From an uncultured Actinoplanes sp. (GTDB lineage: Bacteria > Actinomycetota > Actinomycetes > Mycobacteriales > Micromonosporaceae), in assembly GCF_934643405.1 (NCBI RefSeq), contig NZ_CAKUCL010000245.1, positions 1 to 10,991 of the forward strand: a stretch of 10,991 nt of DNA, in the 5' to 3' direction. Within the stretch, counting starts at the first letter, position 1; every line of letters begins with the position of its first letter. The notes below the pieces were generated by a model, which worked only from the letters and a program-made list of their open reading frames with translations, made no database searches and was not told where the DNA came from. Shown piece by piece: positions 1 through 7,869 of the stretch. The translations under genes and the position numbers were made by a program.

Positions 1-205
1 CCCCGTACACCGCCCGGCGGCGCGCGCCGCGATCGACGCGACGATGGCCGGGCCGCGCCCGAATCCGCCGTCGCGCCGCAGCCGGCGGAGAGCGGCCGGG
101 CCGCCGTTGCGGGGCTTGAGGGTCAGCGGGCTGCCGCGCCGCAACATCGGTGGCATGGACCAGGCCGGACGGGGCAATTCACTGCGTCAAGACGACCTCG
201 ACACC
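1..205. other. Left-edge stretch with no gene assigned
   Basis: I see no confident gene or RNA here. All three forward frames are open for a long way, as expected at this GC content. The frame of the downstream zinc-ribbon gene stays open to the window edge without a stop and without an ATG, GTG or TTG before 217. A second forward frame enters from the left and stops at 117-119 after an arginine-rich stretch, so the tail of an upstream gene is possible. Neither translation resembles a family I know. Confidence 0.4.
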
Positions 206-216
206 AAGGACGACCG

Positions 217-492
217 GTGCTACTCATTTTTGGATTCCGCACGAAGGCGTACCCGCTAGGGTGGGTCGCCGCGTTCTGCCATGTCTGCGGCCGAACCGGC
301 AACCTGTTGGTGATCCGCGAGGTCACGAAGCTGAGCCTGTTCTTCATCCCGCTGATCCCGGTGCGCACGAGGTACGTGATGGAGTGTCAGAACCCGGTCT
401 GCCGCTCCCGCACCCGCATCGACAGGCGCGAGGCCCGCCGCCTGCTCGCCGCGGGTGTTTCACCGGTCAGGCCCGCCGTCCCGCAGTGGTGA
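217..492 (+). CDS. Small zinc-ribbon domain protein
   Basis: This 91-residue protein has the look of the short zinc-ribbon proteins common in actinobacteria. A first Cys pair (C21-x2-C24, CHVC) and a second (C57-x4-C62) would bind one zinc ion. Between them lies a hydrophobic stretch around residues 38-50 (LSLFFIPLIPVRTRY), typical of the family, which usually has FFIPLIP before the second Cys pair. The start MLLIFGFRT is also family-like. I chose the GTG at 217 because AAGGA (206-210) lies six bases upstream. The frame is open to the window edge, so a longer product cannot be excluded, but the family normally starts here. The molecular role is unknown; these proteins are thought to act structurally or in protein/nucleic-acid contacts. 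It appears to be transcribed alone and converges on the next gene. Confidence 0.8.
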   Translation: MLLIFGFRTKAYPLGWVAAFCHVCGRTGNLLVIREVTKLSLFFIPLIPVRTRYVMECQNPVCRSRTRIDRREARRLLAAGVSPVRPAVPQW

Positions 493-504
493 ACTCTCGG
501 GAGA

Positions 505-529
505 GGTGCCTCGCACCGGCCGGCCCGGG
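505..529. terminator. Possible hairpin between convergent genes
   Basis: A short perfect inverted repeat, GGTGC-CTC-GCACC (505-517), is followed directly by self-complementary CCGGCCGG (516-523). It lies between two convergent stop codons, at 492 and 558, where a terminator is expected. There is no U-tract, which is common in actinobacterial terminators. The stem is only five base pairs, so support is weak. Confidence 0.3.
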
Positions 530-557
530 AAGGAGCCGCGATACGATGTGACCAGGC

Positions 558-1142
558 TCAGCCCGGCAGCACCCGCCGCAGCACGCCCTTGATCGTCGCG
601 CCGGCCCGGTACGACTGGACCAGGTAGGAGCCGCAGACGATGTTGGCGCCCGCCAGCACCGGCACGAGGTACTGCGTCACCCGCTGGAGCCTCTGCCAGC
701 GCGCCAGCTCGGCAGGCGTCTGCTCGGTCGGCCGGGTGGCGTCGATGACCTCGAGCTTCTCGCCGCGGGACTCGATCTGCTCGGCCAGCTTGCCGATCCG
801 GTTTCCGCAGAAGGCCGCGTACGCCGTGGCCGCCGCGCCTCCGACGGCCAGTCCCGCCTTCAACGCGCCGATGGTGCCGAACCCCTCCTGCAGAGCGATC
901 CGCCGCCCGCCGACCCGGGTGAGCTGCAGCCCCGCAGCCAGCGTCGCGCCGATGCCGGCCCACTGCGCGGGCGCGAAGCGGTTCCATGCGGATGCCGCCA
1001 CCCGGATGCGGTCTATGCCGGGCTGCAGGTCGGCGCCGGACTTGTTGACCCCGGCGACCCCCATCACCGTGCCGCCGAACCAGAGTGCCGAGCCGAGATC
1101 GTGGATTGCCTGCGCTACCGCGTGGTTGTCGGTCTGAGTCAT
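558..1142 (-). CDS. Multi-pass membrane protein of unknown function
   Basis: This 194-residue protein has no function I can assign. It has about four hydrophobic, probably membrane-spanning segments near residues 16-34, 58-75, 90-111 and 157-177. A charged loop between the third and fourth (about 114-154, rich in Glu, Arg and Lys) is probably cytoplasmic. The N-terminal HDLGSALWFGGTVMG faintly recalls DUF4149-like membrane proteins, but I would not name it on that basis. The ATG at 1142 is supported by GGGGAG (1149-1154) six bases upstream. The gene stands alone: it converges on the zinc-ribbon gene and is separated from the peptidase gene by 214 bp that include a tandem repeat. Coding is supported by consistent third-position GC bias and the ribosome-binding site. 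Confidence 0.75.
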   Translation of the reverse strand: MTQTDNHAVAQAIHDLGSALWFGGTVMGVAGVNKSGADLQPGIDRIRVAASAWNRFAPAQWAGIGATLAAGLQLTRVGGRRIALQEGFGTIGALKAGLAVGGAAATAYAAFCGNRIGKLAEQIESRGEKLEVIDATRPTEQTPAELARWQRLQRVTQYLVPVLAGANIVCGSYLVQSYRAGATIKGVLRRVLPG

Positions 1143-1216
1143 GTTCCGCTCCCCATGCCTGGATTCCTCGACCCGAGCGGCCTACCCGATGAAGCGGTCG
1201 GCTAACGGGCAGCAAT

Positions 1217-1264
1217 GATTTGTGTGATTGTCGCGGAGTGGATTTGTGTCATCGTCGCGGAGTG
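1217..1264. repeat. Two tandem copies of a 24-bp repeat
   Basis: Unit one is 1217-1240 and unit two is 1241-1264, with no gap. Both begin GATTTGTGT and end GTCGCGGAGTG. They differ at only two positions, the 10th (G or C) and the 12th (T or C). The pair is 75 to 98 bp upstream of the membrane-protein gene's start on the minus strand, so it may be a pair of regulator-binding sites, or simply a small duplication. No internal palindrome is evident. Confidence 0.75.
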
Positions 1265-1307
1265 ACGCGGGAGGGCAGCCGCCGATGATCACCGACGAGC
1301 GGACAGC

Positions 1308-1327
1308 GCAAGCCGGCGTCGCCTTGC
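1308..1327 (-). terminator. Weak hairpin downstream of the S41 peptidase gene
   Basis: GCAAG (1308-1312) and CTTGC (1323-1327) are inverted repeats around a GC-rich interior that can itself pair (GGC-GTC-GCC). It lies about 30 bases beyond the peptidase stop codon on the minus strand. The short outer stem and competing inner pairing make it only a candidate terminator. Confidence 0.25.
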
Positions 1328-1356
1328 CGGTCGCCGCGCCGGTGGGGGTGGGTGCT

Positions 1357-3282
1357 TCACTCCGGCTCCAAGCCGACGTGTGGGCGCAGCTCGCCGCCCT
1401 CGCGCCGGAAGCGGCGGGCGGCCACCAGGCGGTCGCGGTCGTAGCCCAGCACGAGGACCTCGGCGGCGGCCGGCGGCCCACCCGGGACCAGCGCCGGGCC
1501 CGGGTTGCCGTCCAGGTCGACGGTCAGGCGCGGGCGGCCGTCGAGCAGCACGTCGGCACGGTCCACGCCCACCGTGCCGAAGCCGACGGTCAGCTCGCCG
1601 CCCGCCTCGGTCACGGTGATGTCGAAGCGGCGGGGCCGCCCCTTGTCGAGGATCCGCGCCGCCGCGGCCATCAGGTCGGCGTCCTTCTCCAGGATGTCGC
1701 GGCGGGTCACGTCGTGCTTCTCGTCGGCGGCCACGCCGTAGTCCTCGACCGGGCTGCCCTCGTTGCGGCCCACCCGCAGCACCCGCCGGATCGCCACGGT
1801 CATGTCGGCGCCGCCGGGCAGCAGGCTGAACGGGCCGCCCGGGGCGTGCCGCACCAGCAGCCTCATGTCCCAGACGTTGGCGCCGCCCGCGCCCGTGGTG
1901 TCGTCCACACCCAGGACGGTGCCCAGCCCGTTGTCCTGGAAGCCCGCCGCGAACATGTCGGCCGCCGAGTACACCCGGGCGTCGGTGATCAGCACGATCG
2001 GCCCGAAGTACGACTGCGGCACCCGGCGCAGCAGGCCGCCGGTGGTGAAGGTGAGGCCGGCCGAGTGGCTCGCGCCCGACTCGAGGGCCTGTTCCATCGA
2101 CGGCAGCCAGCCGGACAGGTCGTCGTTGCCGCGGCACAGCCGCAGGTTGAGCGCGGTCGCGGCGAACTGGGCCGGCTCCGGGGCCAGCGGGCGGGCGGTC
2201 AGCGCCTGCAGGCACATCTCCGAGGCCACGATCGCGCCGCCGCCGTTGCCCCGGATGTCCAGCACCAGGCCGTCCGGCGGCAGCAGGCCGAGCAGCCGGA
2301 CGAACTCGGCGACCATGTCGTCCACGGACGCGATCGGCACGCCGGGCGGGTTCTCCGGCGGCTTGAACGTGCGGATCCGCAGATGCCCGATCGTCCGGCC
2401 GGCGACCGGGACGCTGCGGGCCTCGTACACGGTGGACAGTCCGGCCGTCACCGGGATGCCGGCCGGGTCGCCGGCCAGCGGCACCCCCGACGCCTCGGCC
2501 CGCACGACCTCGGGCGCGAACACCTCGGTGCGGCGCCGGGCGAGATGGTCACCCTCCACGTCGATGCCCATTTCCGTACGGGAGACGTGCTCGTGATCCG
2601 GCGACCGCGTCGCCGCGGCGAGGGGTGAGACCTGCCAGACGACCCGCACGTCGCGCGGGACGCCGTCCAGGCCGAGGTAGCTCACGGTGATCCAGTCCTC
2701 GTCGGGCGGTCCGGCGAAGCCGAGCGAGCGGAAGGTGAAGAACTGCACGGCGCGGCTGTGCCGGGCGGCCGGGTTGGCGCCCGGCATGCGTTCGGCGAAG
2801 CGCTCGACGGCCCGGGCCACGGCGACGCCGTTCCAATGGGTGACCTCGACGCCGTTGCGGAAGTTCTCGTCCTGGACGGGCTGGTCGGACACGAGCCGGG
2901 TCACCAGGTACCGCGGCCGGCCGTCCTCCCGGTACTCCTTGAGCAGGAAGGGCAGCGAGGCGGTCGCGTCCCGGTACGGCGTGGGCAGCACGTACCGGGT
3001 GTGCAGGTCCCGCAGCGAGTTGAAGATGTCGAGCAGCTCGGCGTGCGTCTGCCATTCGAGGTCGCGCTGTCCCGGCCGTTCCAGGCGCTGCTGGAGCAGC
3101 CGCAGCCGTTGCAGCGGGTTGATCCCGTAGCGCGCCGACTTGAACGTCAGGAACGTGTAGCTCTGCTCGAGGATCAGCAGGGCCTGCCGTACGATCAGCA
3201 GCCGCTCCTGCGGGGTGAGCCCGCCGACCTCGGTGGTGGCGAGGAACTCCGGCAGCGGGACGTGGGTGTTCTGCGCGGGCAT
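1357..3282 (-). CDS. S41-family serine peptidase (Tricorn/IRBP-like)
   Basis: This 641-residue protein has the S41 (tail-specific/Tricorn core) protease fold. Residues 338-349 (GLVLDIRGNGGG) match the family's DLRGNxGG strand. VLITDARVYSAADMFAAGFQDNGLGTVLG (about 430-458) carries the nucleophile, Ser439, followed by the usual TTGAGG turn (462-467). RDLHTRY (91-97) places His94 where Tricorn/IRBP-type members keep their catalytic His, and VEDYGVAAD (512-520) gives a candidate acidic residue, Glu513. The Lys of the CtpA Ser-Lys dyad appears replaced by Ala. Residues 1-90 are helical and have no signal peptide, so the enzyme is probably cytoplasmic. About 100 C-terminal residues (545-641) look like a small beta domain I do not recognise. 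The ATG at 3282 is preceded by GGGGAGG (3288-3294) at five bases. It probably cleaves peptides; its substrate is unknown. It is divergent from a proline-iminopeptidase homologue. Confidence 0.88.
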   Translation of the reverse strand: MPAQNTHVPLPEFLATTEVGGLTPQERLLIVRQALLILEQSYTFLTFKSARYGINPLQRLRLLQQRLERPGQRDLEWQTHAELLDIFNSLRDLHTRYVLPTPYRDATASLPFLLKEYREDGRPRYLVTRLVSDQPVQDENFRNGVEVTHWNGVAVARAVERFAERMPGANPAARHSRAVQFFTFRSLGFAGPPDEDWITVSYLGLDGVPRDVRVVWQVSPLAAATRSPDHEHVSRTEMGIDVEGDHLARRRTEVFAPEVVRAEASGVPLAGDPAGIPVTAGLSTVYEARSVPVAGRTIGHLRIRTFKPPENPPGVPIASVDDMVAEFVRLLGLLPPDGLVLDIRGNGGGAIVASEMCLQALTARPLAPEPAQFAATALNLRLCRGNDDLSGWLPSMEQALESGASHSAGLTFTTGGLLRRVPQSYFGPIVLITDARVYSAADMFAAGFQDNGLGTVLGVDDTTGAGGANVWDMRLLVRHAPGGPFSLLPGGADMTVAIRRVLRVGRNEGSPVEDYGVAADEKHDVTRRDILEKDADLMAAAARILDKGRPRRFDITVTEAGGELTVGFGTVGVDRADVLLDGRPRLTVDLDGNPGPALVPGGPPAAAEVLVLGYDRDRLVAARRFRREGGELRPHVGLEPE

Positions 3283-3408
3283 GTCAGCCTCCCCGGGACG
3301 ACTGGACGTCAGCGTAAGTCGCCGGGCCCGCCCGGCCTGTCCGATCAACGACGTCGACCTGCGCGAATGCCGCCGCGGCGCGGCACGCCTAAGCTGCCGG
3401 AGGGAGTG
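3283..3408. promoter_or_regulatory. Divergent promoter region of the two peptidase genes
   Basis: This 126-bp region must hold promoters for both the peptidase (minus) and the hydrolase (plus). A minus-strand TACGCT (3311-3316) and a plus-strand TAAGCT (3390-3395) fit the TANNNT -10 consensus at reasonable distances from the starts, but neither has a good -35. GACGTC occurs twice (3305-3310 and 3350-3355). The inverted repeat at 3321-3336 lies between the two candidate -10 elements. Strong ribosome-binding sites flank both ends. Confidence 0.45.
3321..3336. repeat. Perfect inverted repeat, candidate operator
   Basis: GCCGGGC-CC-GCCCGGC has seven-base perfect arms and a two-base spacer. It sits just upstream of the candidate minus-strand -10 for the peptidase gene, within the shared divergent region, where a regulator could control both genes. 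Chance GC palindromes are common at this base composition, so operator function is only inferred. Confidence 0.4.
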
Positions 3409-4374
3409 ATGACGATGCAGCCGATCGATGAGTATCTGGACTACTCGGGGCGCGACGACGTGCTCGGCGGCGGGGCGCGCACGATCCCGGTCCGCACCCC
3501 CGCGGGCACGTACGCCGTCTGGGTCAAGCGGATCGGCAACAACTCCCGCCTTCGGGTGTTGCTGCTGCACGGCGGCCCGGGAGCCACCCACGAGTACCTG
3601 GAGGCGTTCGACAGCTTCCTGCCCGCCGCGGGCATCGAGTACTACTACTACGACCAGCTCGGGTCGGGTTTCAGCGACCGGCCCGACGACCCGGCGCTGT
3701 GGGAGCTCGACCGCTTCGTCGACGAGGTGGAGCAGGTGCGGCGGGCGCTCGGGCTCGGCCGGGACAACTTCGTGCTCTACGGGCAGTCGTGGGGCGGCCT
3801 GCTCGCGATGGAGTACGCGCTGACCCACCAGCGGCACCTGCGCGCCCTGGTCGTGTCGAACATGATGGCCAGCGTGCCGGCGTACAACGCCTACGCCGAG
3901 AAAGTGCTGATGCCGCGGATGGACGCCGCCGCGCTGGCCGAGATCAAGGACATCGAGGCGAAGGGCGACCTGGAGAACCCGCGGTACATGGAGCTGCTGT
4001 ACGAGCAGCACTATGTGCACCACGTGCTGCGGCTGCCGCTCGGCGAATGGCCCGAGCCGGTGCGGCGCGGTCTCGCCAACATCAACCCGGCGATCTACCG
4101 GCTCATGCAGGGGCCCAGCGAGCTGGGCATCAGCGCCGACGCGAGGCTCGCGCACTGGGACCGTACGCAGGAATTGTCCTCGATCGACGTCCCGGCGCTG
4201 GTGATCGGGGCCCGGCACGACACGATGGATCCCGCCCACATGGAGATGATGGCGGGCCGCCTGCCGCGGGGGCGGTACCTGCACTGCCCGGACGGCAGCC
4301 ACCTGAGTATGTACGACGACCAGCGGGTCTACTTCGCCGGGCTGACCGGCTTCCTGCGGTCGCTGGGGTCGTGA
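3409..4374 (+). CDS. Proline iminopeptidase-family alpha/beta hydrolase (S33)
   Basis: This 321-residue protein is a classic S33 alpha/beta hydrolase that probably removes N-terminal residues, typically proline, from short peptides in the cytoplasm. The oxyanion-hole motif HGGPG is at 54-58, YDQLGSG at 81-87 and the nucleophile elbow GQSWGG at 125-130 (Ser127). The acid is probably Asp271 (ARHDTMDP) and the base His298 (DGSHLSMYDD). The helical cap between about 155 and 255 includes INPAIYRLMQGPSELGI, a segment shared with F1-type prolyl iminopeptidases. No signal peptide is present. I chose the ATG at 3409 because GGAGG (3399-3403) is five bases upstream; the ATG at 3415 would be 11 away. 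It is divergent from the S41 peptidase. Related epoxide hydrolases or amide hydrolases share the fold, but HGGPG with YDQLGSG favours the iminopeptidase group. Confidence 0.88.
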   Translation: MTMQPIDEYLDYSGRDDVLGGGARTIPVRTPAGTYAVWVKRIGNNSRLRVLLLHGGPGATHEYLEAFDSFLPAAGIEYYYYDQLGSGFSDRPDDPALWELDRFVDEVEQVRRALGLGRDNFVLYGQSWGGLLAMEYALTHQRHLRALVVSNMMASVPAYNAYAEKVLMPRMDAAALAEIKDIEAKGDLENPRYMELLYEQHYVHHVLRLPLGEWPEPVRRGLANINPAIYRLMQGPSELGISADARLAHWDRTQELSSIDVPALVIGARHDTMDPAHMEMMAGRLPRGRYLHCPDGSHLSMYDDQRVYFAGLTGFLRSLGS

Positions 4375-4421
4375 GCCGAAGCCGTGAGAGGGCCAGAAGG
4401 TCGACATCGCGGTCGAGGTGC

Positions 4422-4444
4422 GGGCGCCGGAGCAACCGGCGCCC
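4422..4444. terminator. Strong stem-loop between convergent genes
   Basis: GGGCGCCGG (4422-4430) and CCGGCGCCC (4436-4444) form a perfect nine-base-pair GC stem with a five-base AGCAA loop. It lies 47 bases after the hydrolase stop and about 40 bases beyond the permease stop on the other strand. It is well placed to terminate both convergent transcripts. No U-tract follows, as is usual in actinobacteria. Confidence 0.7.
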
Positions 4445-4469
4445 AGCTCAGCGGCCGCACGGCACCCGG

Positions 4470-4484
4470 CCGGCCCGGGGCCGG
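4470..4484 (-). terminator. GC hairpin abutting the permease stop codon
   Basis: CCGGCC-CGG-GGCCGG has six-base arms and a three-base loop and begins directly after the permease TGA on the minus strand. It may add to termination or protect the 3' end of the operon transcript, in series with the larger hairpin at 4422-4444. The arms are self-complementary, so other pairings are possible. Confidence 0.4.
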
Positions 4485-5320
4485 TCACAGGTCGCGGCGC
4501 TGGAACACCACCGCGGCCAGGCCCAGGACGACGGCCACCCACAGCACCGCCCACCCGACGTAGGCGGGGGTGAGGGAGGAGACGCTCAGGAAGGGCGACT
4601 CGCCGATGTCGGCGCCCGCCTGCAGCAGGAGCCTCGGGTCCTGCATGGCGTGCATGGCGCCGCGCCACAAGCCGTCGGTGGGCAGCAGCATGCGCGAGAC
4701 GGTCCCGACACGTTCGACGCTCGCGTTGCCGAGCTCCGCGCCGACCGATCCCACCACCCCGGCGATCCAGGTCGCGCCGAACAGGCCGACCGCCACCACG
4801 CCGGACGCCATCGGTGAGATCACCGTGGACAGCAGCAGGCCCAGCGTCAGCAGCACCGCCGTCTGCGCGGCCAGCAGCGCCAGCCCCAGCACCGGTTGCG
4901 GCGGCCAGTACCCGACCGTCGTGCGCACGATCAGGAACTGGGCCAGGCCGGCCACCGCCACGAACCCGCTGCCGAAGATCACCAGTCCGAGCCACTTGCC
5001 GAGCAGCACCGACCAGCGGCGGACCGGGCGGGTCATCATGGCCAGTGCGACCCCGGACTCGACCTCCCCGGCCACCGTCGGGCCGGCCAGGAACGCGGTG
5101 CCCAGGGCGGCGATCAGGCTCAGGCCGAACATCACCAGATTGAGTACGGTCGAGGCCGCGAGCCGGGCTTCGCCCGTGGTCAGCCCGCCGAACTCCGCGT
5201 CGAGCCGGGCGAAGCCCCAGGCGCTGAGCGCCAGCAGCACCACGGTCAGCACCGCGAGCGACCAGAGCACGCGCCGCCGGGCCGCCTCCTGCAGGGTCAG
5301 CGCGGCGATGGTCAGGACGG

Positions 5321-5324
<4 letters not shown>
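4485..5324 (-). CDS. ABC-2 type transporter permease
   Basis: This 279-residue integral membrane protein is the channel half of an ABC exporter. It has about six hydrophobic segments, near residues 20-38, 56-82, 112-134, 144-166, 172-194 and 255-272. The start resembles NosY/ABC2_membrane_5-type permeases, with an amphipathic helix (LTLQEAARRRVLW) before the first span and a conserved cytoplasmic turn GEVESGVALAMMTRPVRRWSVLLGKWLG (about 85-112). The last residues (FQRRDL) are the charged tail typical of the group. Its ATG overlaps the ATPase stop as ATGA (5321-5324), so it is translationally coupled and almost certainly pairs with that ATPase. It is the last gene of the sigma/anti-sigma/ABC operon. 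The substrate cannot be read from the sequence; drugs, peptides, lipids or membrane-protein maturation are all possible for this class. Confidence 0.85.
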
Positions 5325-6246
<922 letters not shown>

Positions 6247-6250
<4 letters not shown>

Positions 6251-7299
6251 CGCAGCTCCCGCGCGACGGTCAGCGCCTCGCCGGCGTCGAGCGATCCGGC
6301 GACCGCGGTGATCACGCCGCGGTCCACCCAGACCACGCCGGCCATCACGCCGTCGCGGGTGGTCAGCACGGTGGCCGGGTGGCCGCCGACGTCGGCGGTG
6401 GAGGCCTTCTGCCTGCCCTCCTTGACCACGAACGGCAGCGTCGTCCCGTCGCCGGTGAACGCCCGCAGCTGCGCGGCGACCGCCGCCGGCAGGCCCGGCA
6501 TGGACAGCAGGTAGTCGCGGACCGTCGCGAACGGCACGCCGGGGGAGTACCCGGTCGGCGCCACCACGCGCGCCACGATCATCGCGGGCACGCCGCGCGA
6601 CTCGGTCCACACCTCGGCCACGCCGGGCCCGGCGGTCATCCGGAACTCGGCGCCGTCCAGCCCGGGCGGGGGCGGCGGCAGCGGCTTGCCGGCGGCCTTC
6701 GCCGCCTCCGCGGCCTTGCGGGCCGAGAAGGTGAAGGTGGCGGCCACCCGGTTCCCGATCTTGTACGCCGGCGGGCCGGTCACGCCGCGCGGAAGCCGGG
6801 CGACGCGGGGCACGTCCAGGCCGGTGGCCTCGCGGGCGGCGGCGGCGTCGGGCACGTCGCGGATGTCGGCCCGTTTCGTGAACGTCAGGGTGCCGTAGGC
6901 GGACAGCTCGGGCAGCCGGACCAGGTCCTGCTGGGTCACCGTGATCGGCGCGACCTGCTCGGTCCGGAAGATCGGCAGCCAGTTCGCGGCCGCCGCCGCC
7001 CCGGCGCCGGCGAGCAGCACCGCGGCGGCCGCGCCGGCGACGAACGGGCTGCGCAGAGCCGCCCTCCGCGGAAACTTTCGGATTTTTCCGGACATGGCCG
7101 TCTGCCTCCGCCACGCGGCGTCGACGTCGGGACCGACCTCGACGTCCAGCGCCTCGGCGACCATCCGCGCGTCGTCGCGGGCGGTCGCCAGCGCGGATCG
7201 GCAGACCGGGCAGTCCGCGATGTGCCGGCGGTCGGCGTCGGCCACCCCGTCCGGCTCGTCGAGCAGCCGTCGCAGCGTGCCGTCACTCGGATGACGCAT
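6247..7299 (-). CDS. Membrane-spanning zinc-finger anti-sigma factor with large outer domain
   Basis: This 350-residue protein probably holds the co-encoded ECF sigma factor inactive at the membrane. Residues 1-50 form a zf-HC2/ZAS-type domain: His3 near the start and H26-x3-C30-x2-C33 (HIADCPVC). A basic stretch (72-83) precedes one transmembrane helix (about 85-107), giving an N-in, C-out topology. The outer part (about 110-350) includes a proline run (207-212) and ends in a module (TADVGGHPATVLTTRDGVMAGVVWVDRGVITAVAG, within about 300-340) that resembles sensor or DUF4367-like domains of anti-sigma factors. I infer that it senses an envelope signal. The ATG at 7299 has AAGGAG (7307-7312) seven bases upstream and overlaps the sigma gene by 17 bp, as sigma/anti-sigma pairs often do. 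What triggers release is unknown. Confidence 0.82.
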
Positions 7300-7819
7300 G
7301 ACCCAGCTCCTTGCGTAGGGCGGACTCGGCGCGCCGCACGACCGTGCCCACGCTGCCGACGGAGAGATCGAGAGCGGCCGCGACCTCGGCGTAGCTCAGA
7401 CCGCTGTGCCGCAGCACCAGGGCCACCGCCTGCTTGCGGGGCAGCCGGGCAAGCGCCTGGCGCACCCGCCGCCGCTCGTCGCGGGTGACCACGGTGTCGG
7501 CGACGTCCGGTGCCGTCGTTGCCGGGTCGTGCGCCTTTTCCTCGCGGGACGCGCGGCGGCGCCCGGAGCGCAGATGGTTGAGGGCGGTGTGCGCGGCCGC
7601 GACGCACAGCCAGCCGACCGCCTCCCCGGACGGCACCGACGAGCGCCCGAACGTCAGGAACGTCTCCTGCGCCACGTCCTCGGCCTCGTCGCGCGACCCG
7701 AGCACCCGGGCGGCGACCGCCACCACCTTCGGATAGGCCGCCCGGAAGATCGACTCCAGGTCGGGACGGACGGCCGCGGCGTCCCGCGGTCCGGCTCGTT
7801 TGGCGCGTCCGGCCAGCAT
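7283..7819 (-). CDS. ECF-family RNA polymerase sigma factor
   Basis: This 178-residue protein has the two-domain ECF layout. Region 2 spans about 20-88, with DEAEDVAQETFLTF (44-57) for core binding and promoter melting and W70...NHLRSGRRR (81-89) for -10 contact. A 25-residue linker leads to region 4 (about 114-172), with LPRKQAVALVLRHSGLSYAEVAAAL followed by the helix-turn-helix DLSVGSVGTVVRRAESALRKEL for -35 recognition. I chose the ATG at 7819, which has GGAGG (7828-7832) at eight bases. An in-frame GTG at 7870 would add 17 residues, but the probable promoter lies within that extension. It is the first gene of the operon, and its 3' end overlaps the anti-sigma gene. It probably activates its own operon and possibly distant genes. 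Confidence 0.92.
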   Translation of the reverse strand: MLAGRAKRAGPRDAAAVRPDLESIFRAAYPKVVAVAARVLGSRDEAEDVAQETFLTFGRSSVPSGEAVGWLCVAAAHTALNHLRSGRRRASREEKAHDPATTAPDVADTVVTRDERRRVRQALARLPRKQAVALVLRHSGLSYAEVAAALDLSVGSVGTVVRRAESALRKELGHASSE

Positions 7820-7835
7820 CACAACTTCCTCCACA

Positions 7836-7869
7836 CCTGTAGAGCACCGCCGGCCGCGCGGATGTGACA
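7836..7869 (-). promoter_or_regulatory. Probable ECF-type promoter of the sigma operon
   Basis: Read on the minus strand, TGTCACA (7863-7869) is followed by a 16-base spacer and TGCTCTACAGG (7836-7846). TGTCACA with a 16-base spacer and a short C-rich -10 is the kind of promoter known for some actinobacterial ECF groups, notably ECF41 (TGTCACA-N16-CGTC). The -10 here is only similar. Transcription would begin at about 7834-7837, leaving a short leader that contains the ribosome-binding site and the ATG at 7819. This suggests autoregulation. Confidence 0.55.

Larger units (their letters stand above)
1143..1356. other. Intergenic region upstream of the membrane-protein gene
   Basis: This 214-bp region lies between the start of the membrane-protein gene and the stop of the S41 peptidase gene, both on the minus strand. 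It contains a 24-bp tandem repeat (1217-1264), a weak hairpin near the peptidase end (1308-1327) and the ribosome-binding site of the membrane protein (1149-1154). I find no convincing -35/-10 pair. The part around 1205-1260 is richer in A and T than its surroundings, which fits a regulatory role. Confidence 0.5.

Noticed and set aside
44..259. Small plus-strand open frame overlapping the zinc-ribbon start
   Set aside because: Arg/Pro-rich, no ribosome-binding site, and it overlaps a better-supported gene in another frame.
1228..2628. A long plus-strand open frame of 466 codons
   Set aside because: It is antisense to the S41 peptidase. The His/Gln/Arg/Val-rich translation is a typical GC-driven shadow with no domain.
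2758..3408. In-frame upstream extension of the hydrolase gene
   Set aside because: It overlaps the divergent peptidase gene, shows no conserved sequence, and the family start with a ribosome-binding site is at 3409.
4375..4484. A small gene or non-coding RNA between the hydrolase and permease
   Set aside because: The gap is explained by two hairpins; there is no start codon with a ribosome-binding site and no promoter-like element.
6379..7488. Long plus-strand open frame opposite the anti-sigma gene
   Set aside because: Gly/Arg/His-rich shadow; the opposite strand has zinc-finger and transmembrane features and operon overlaps.
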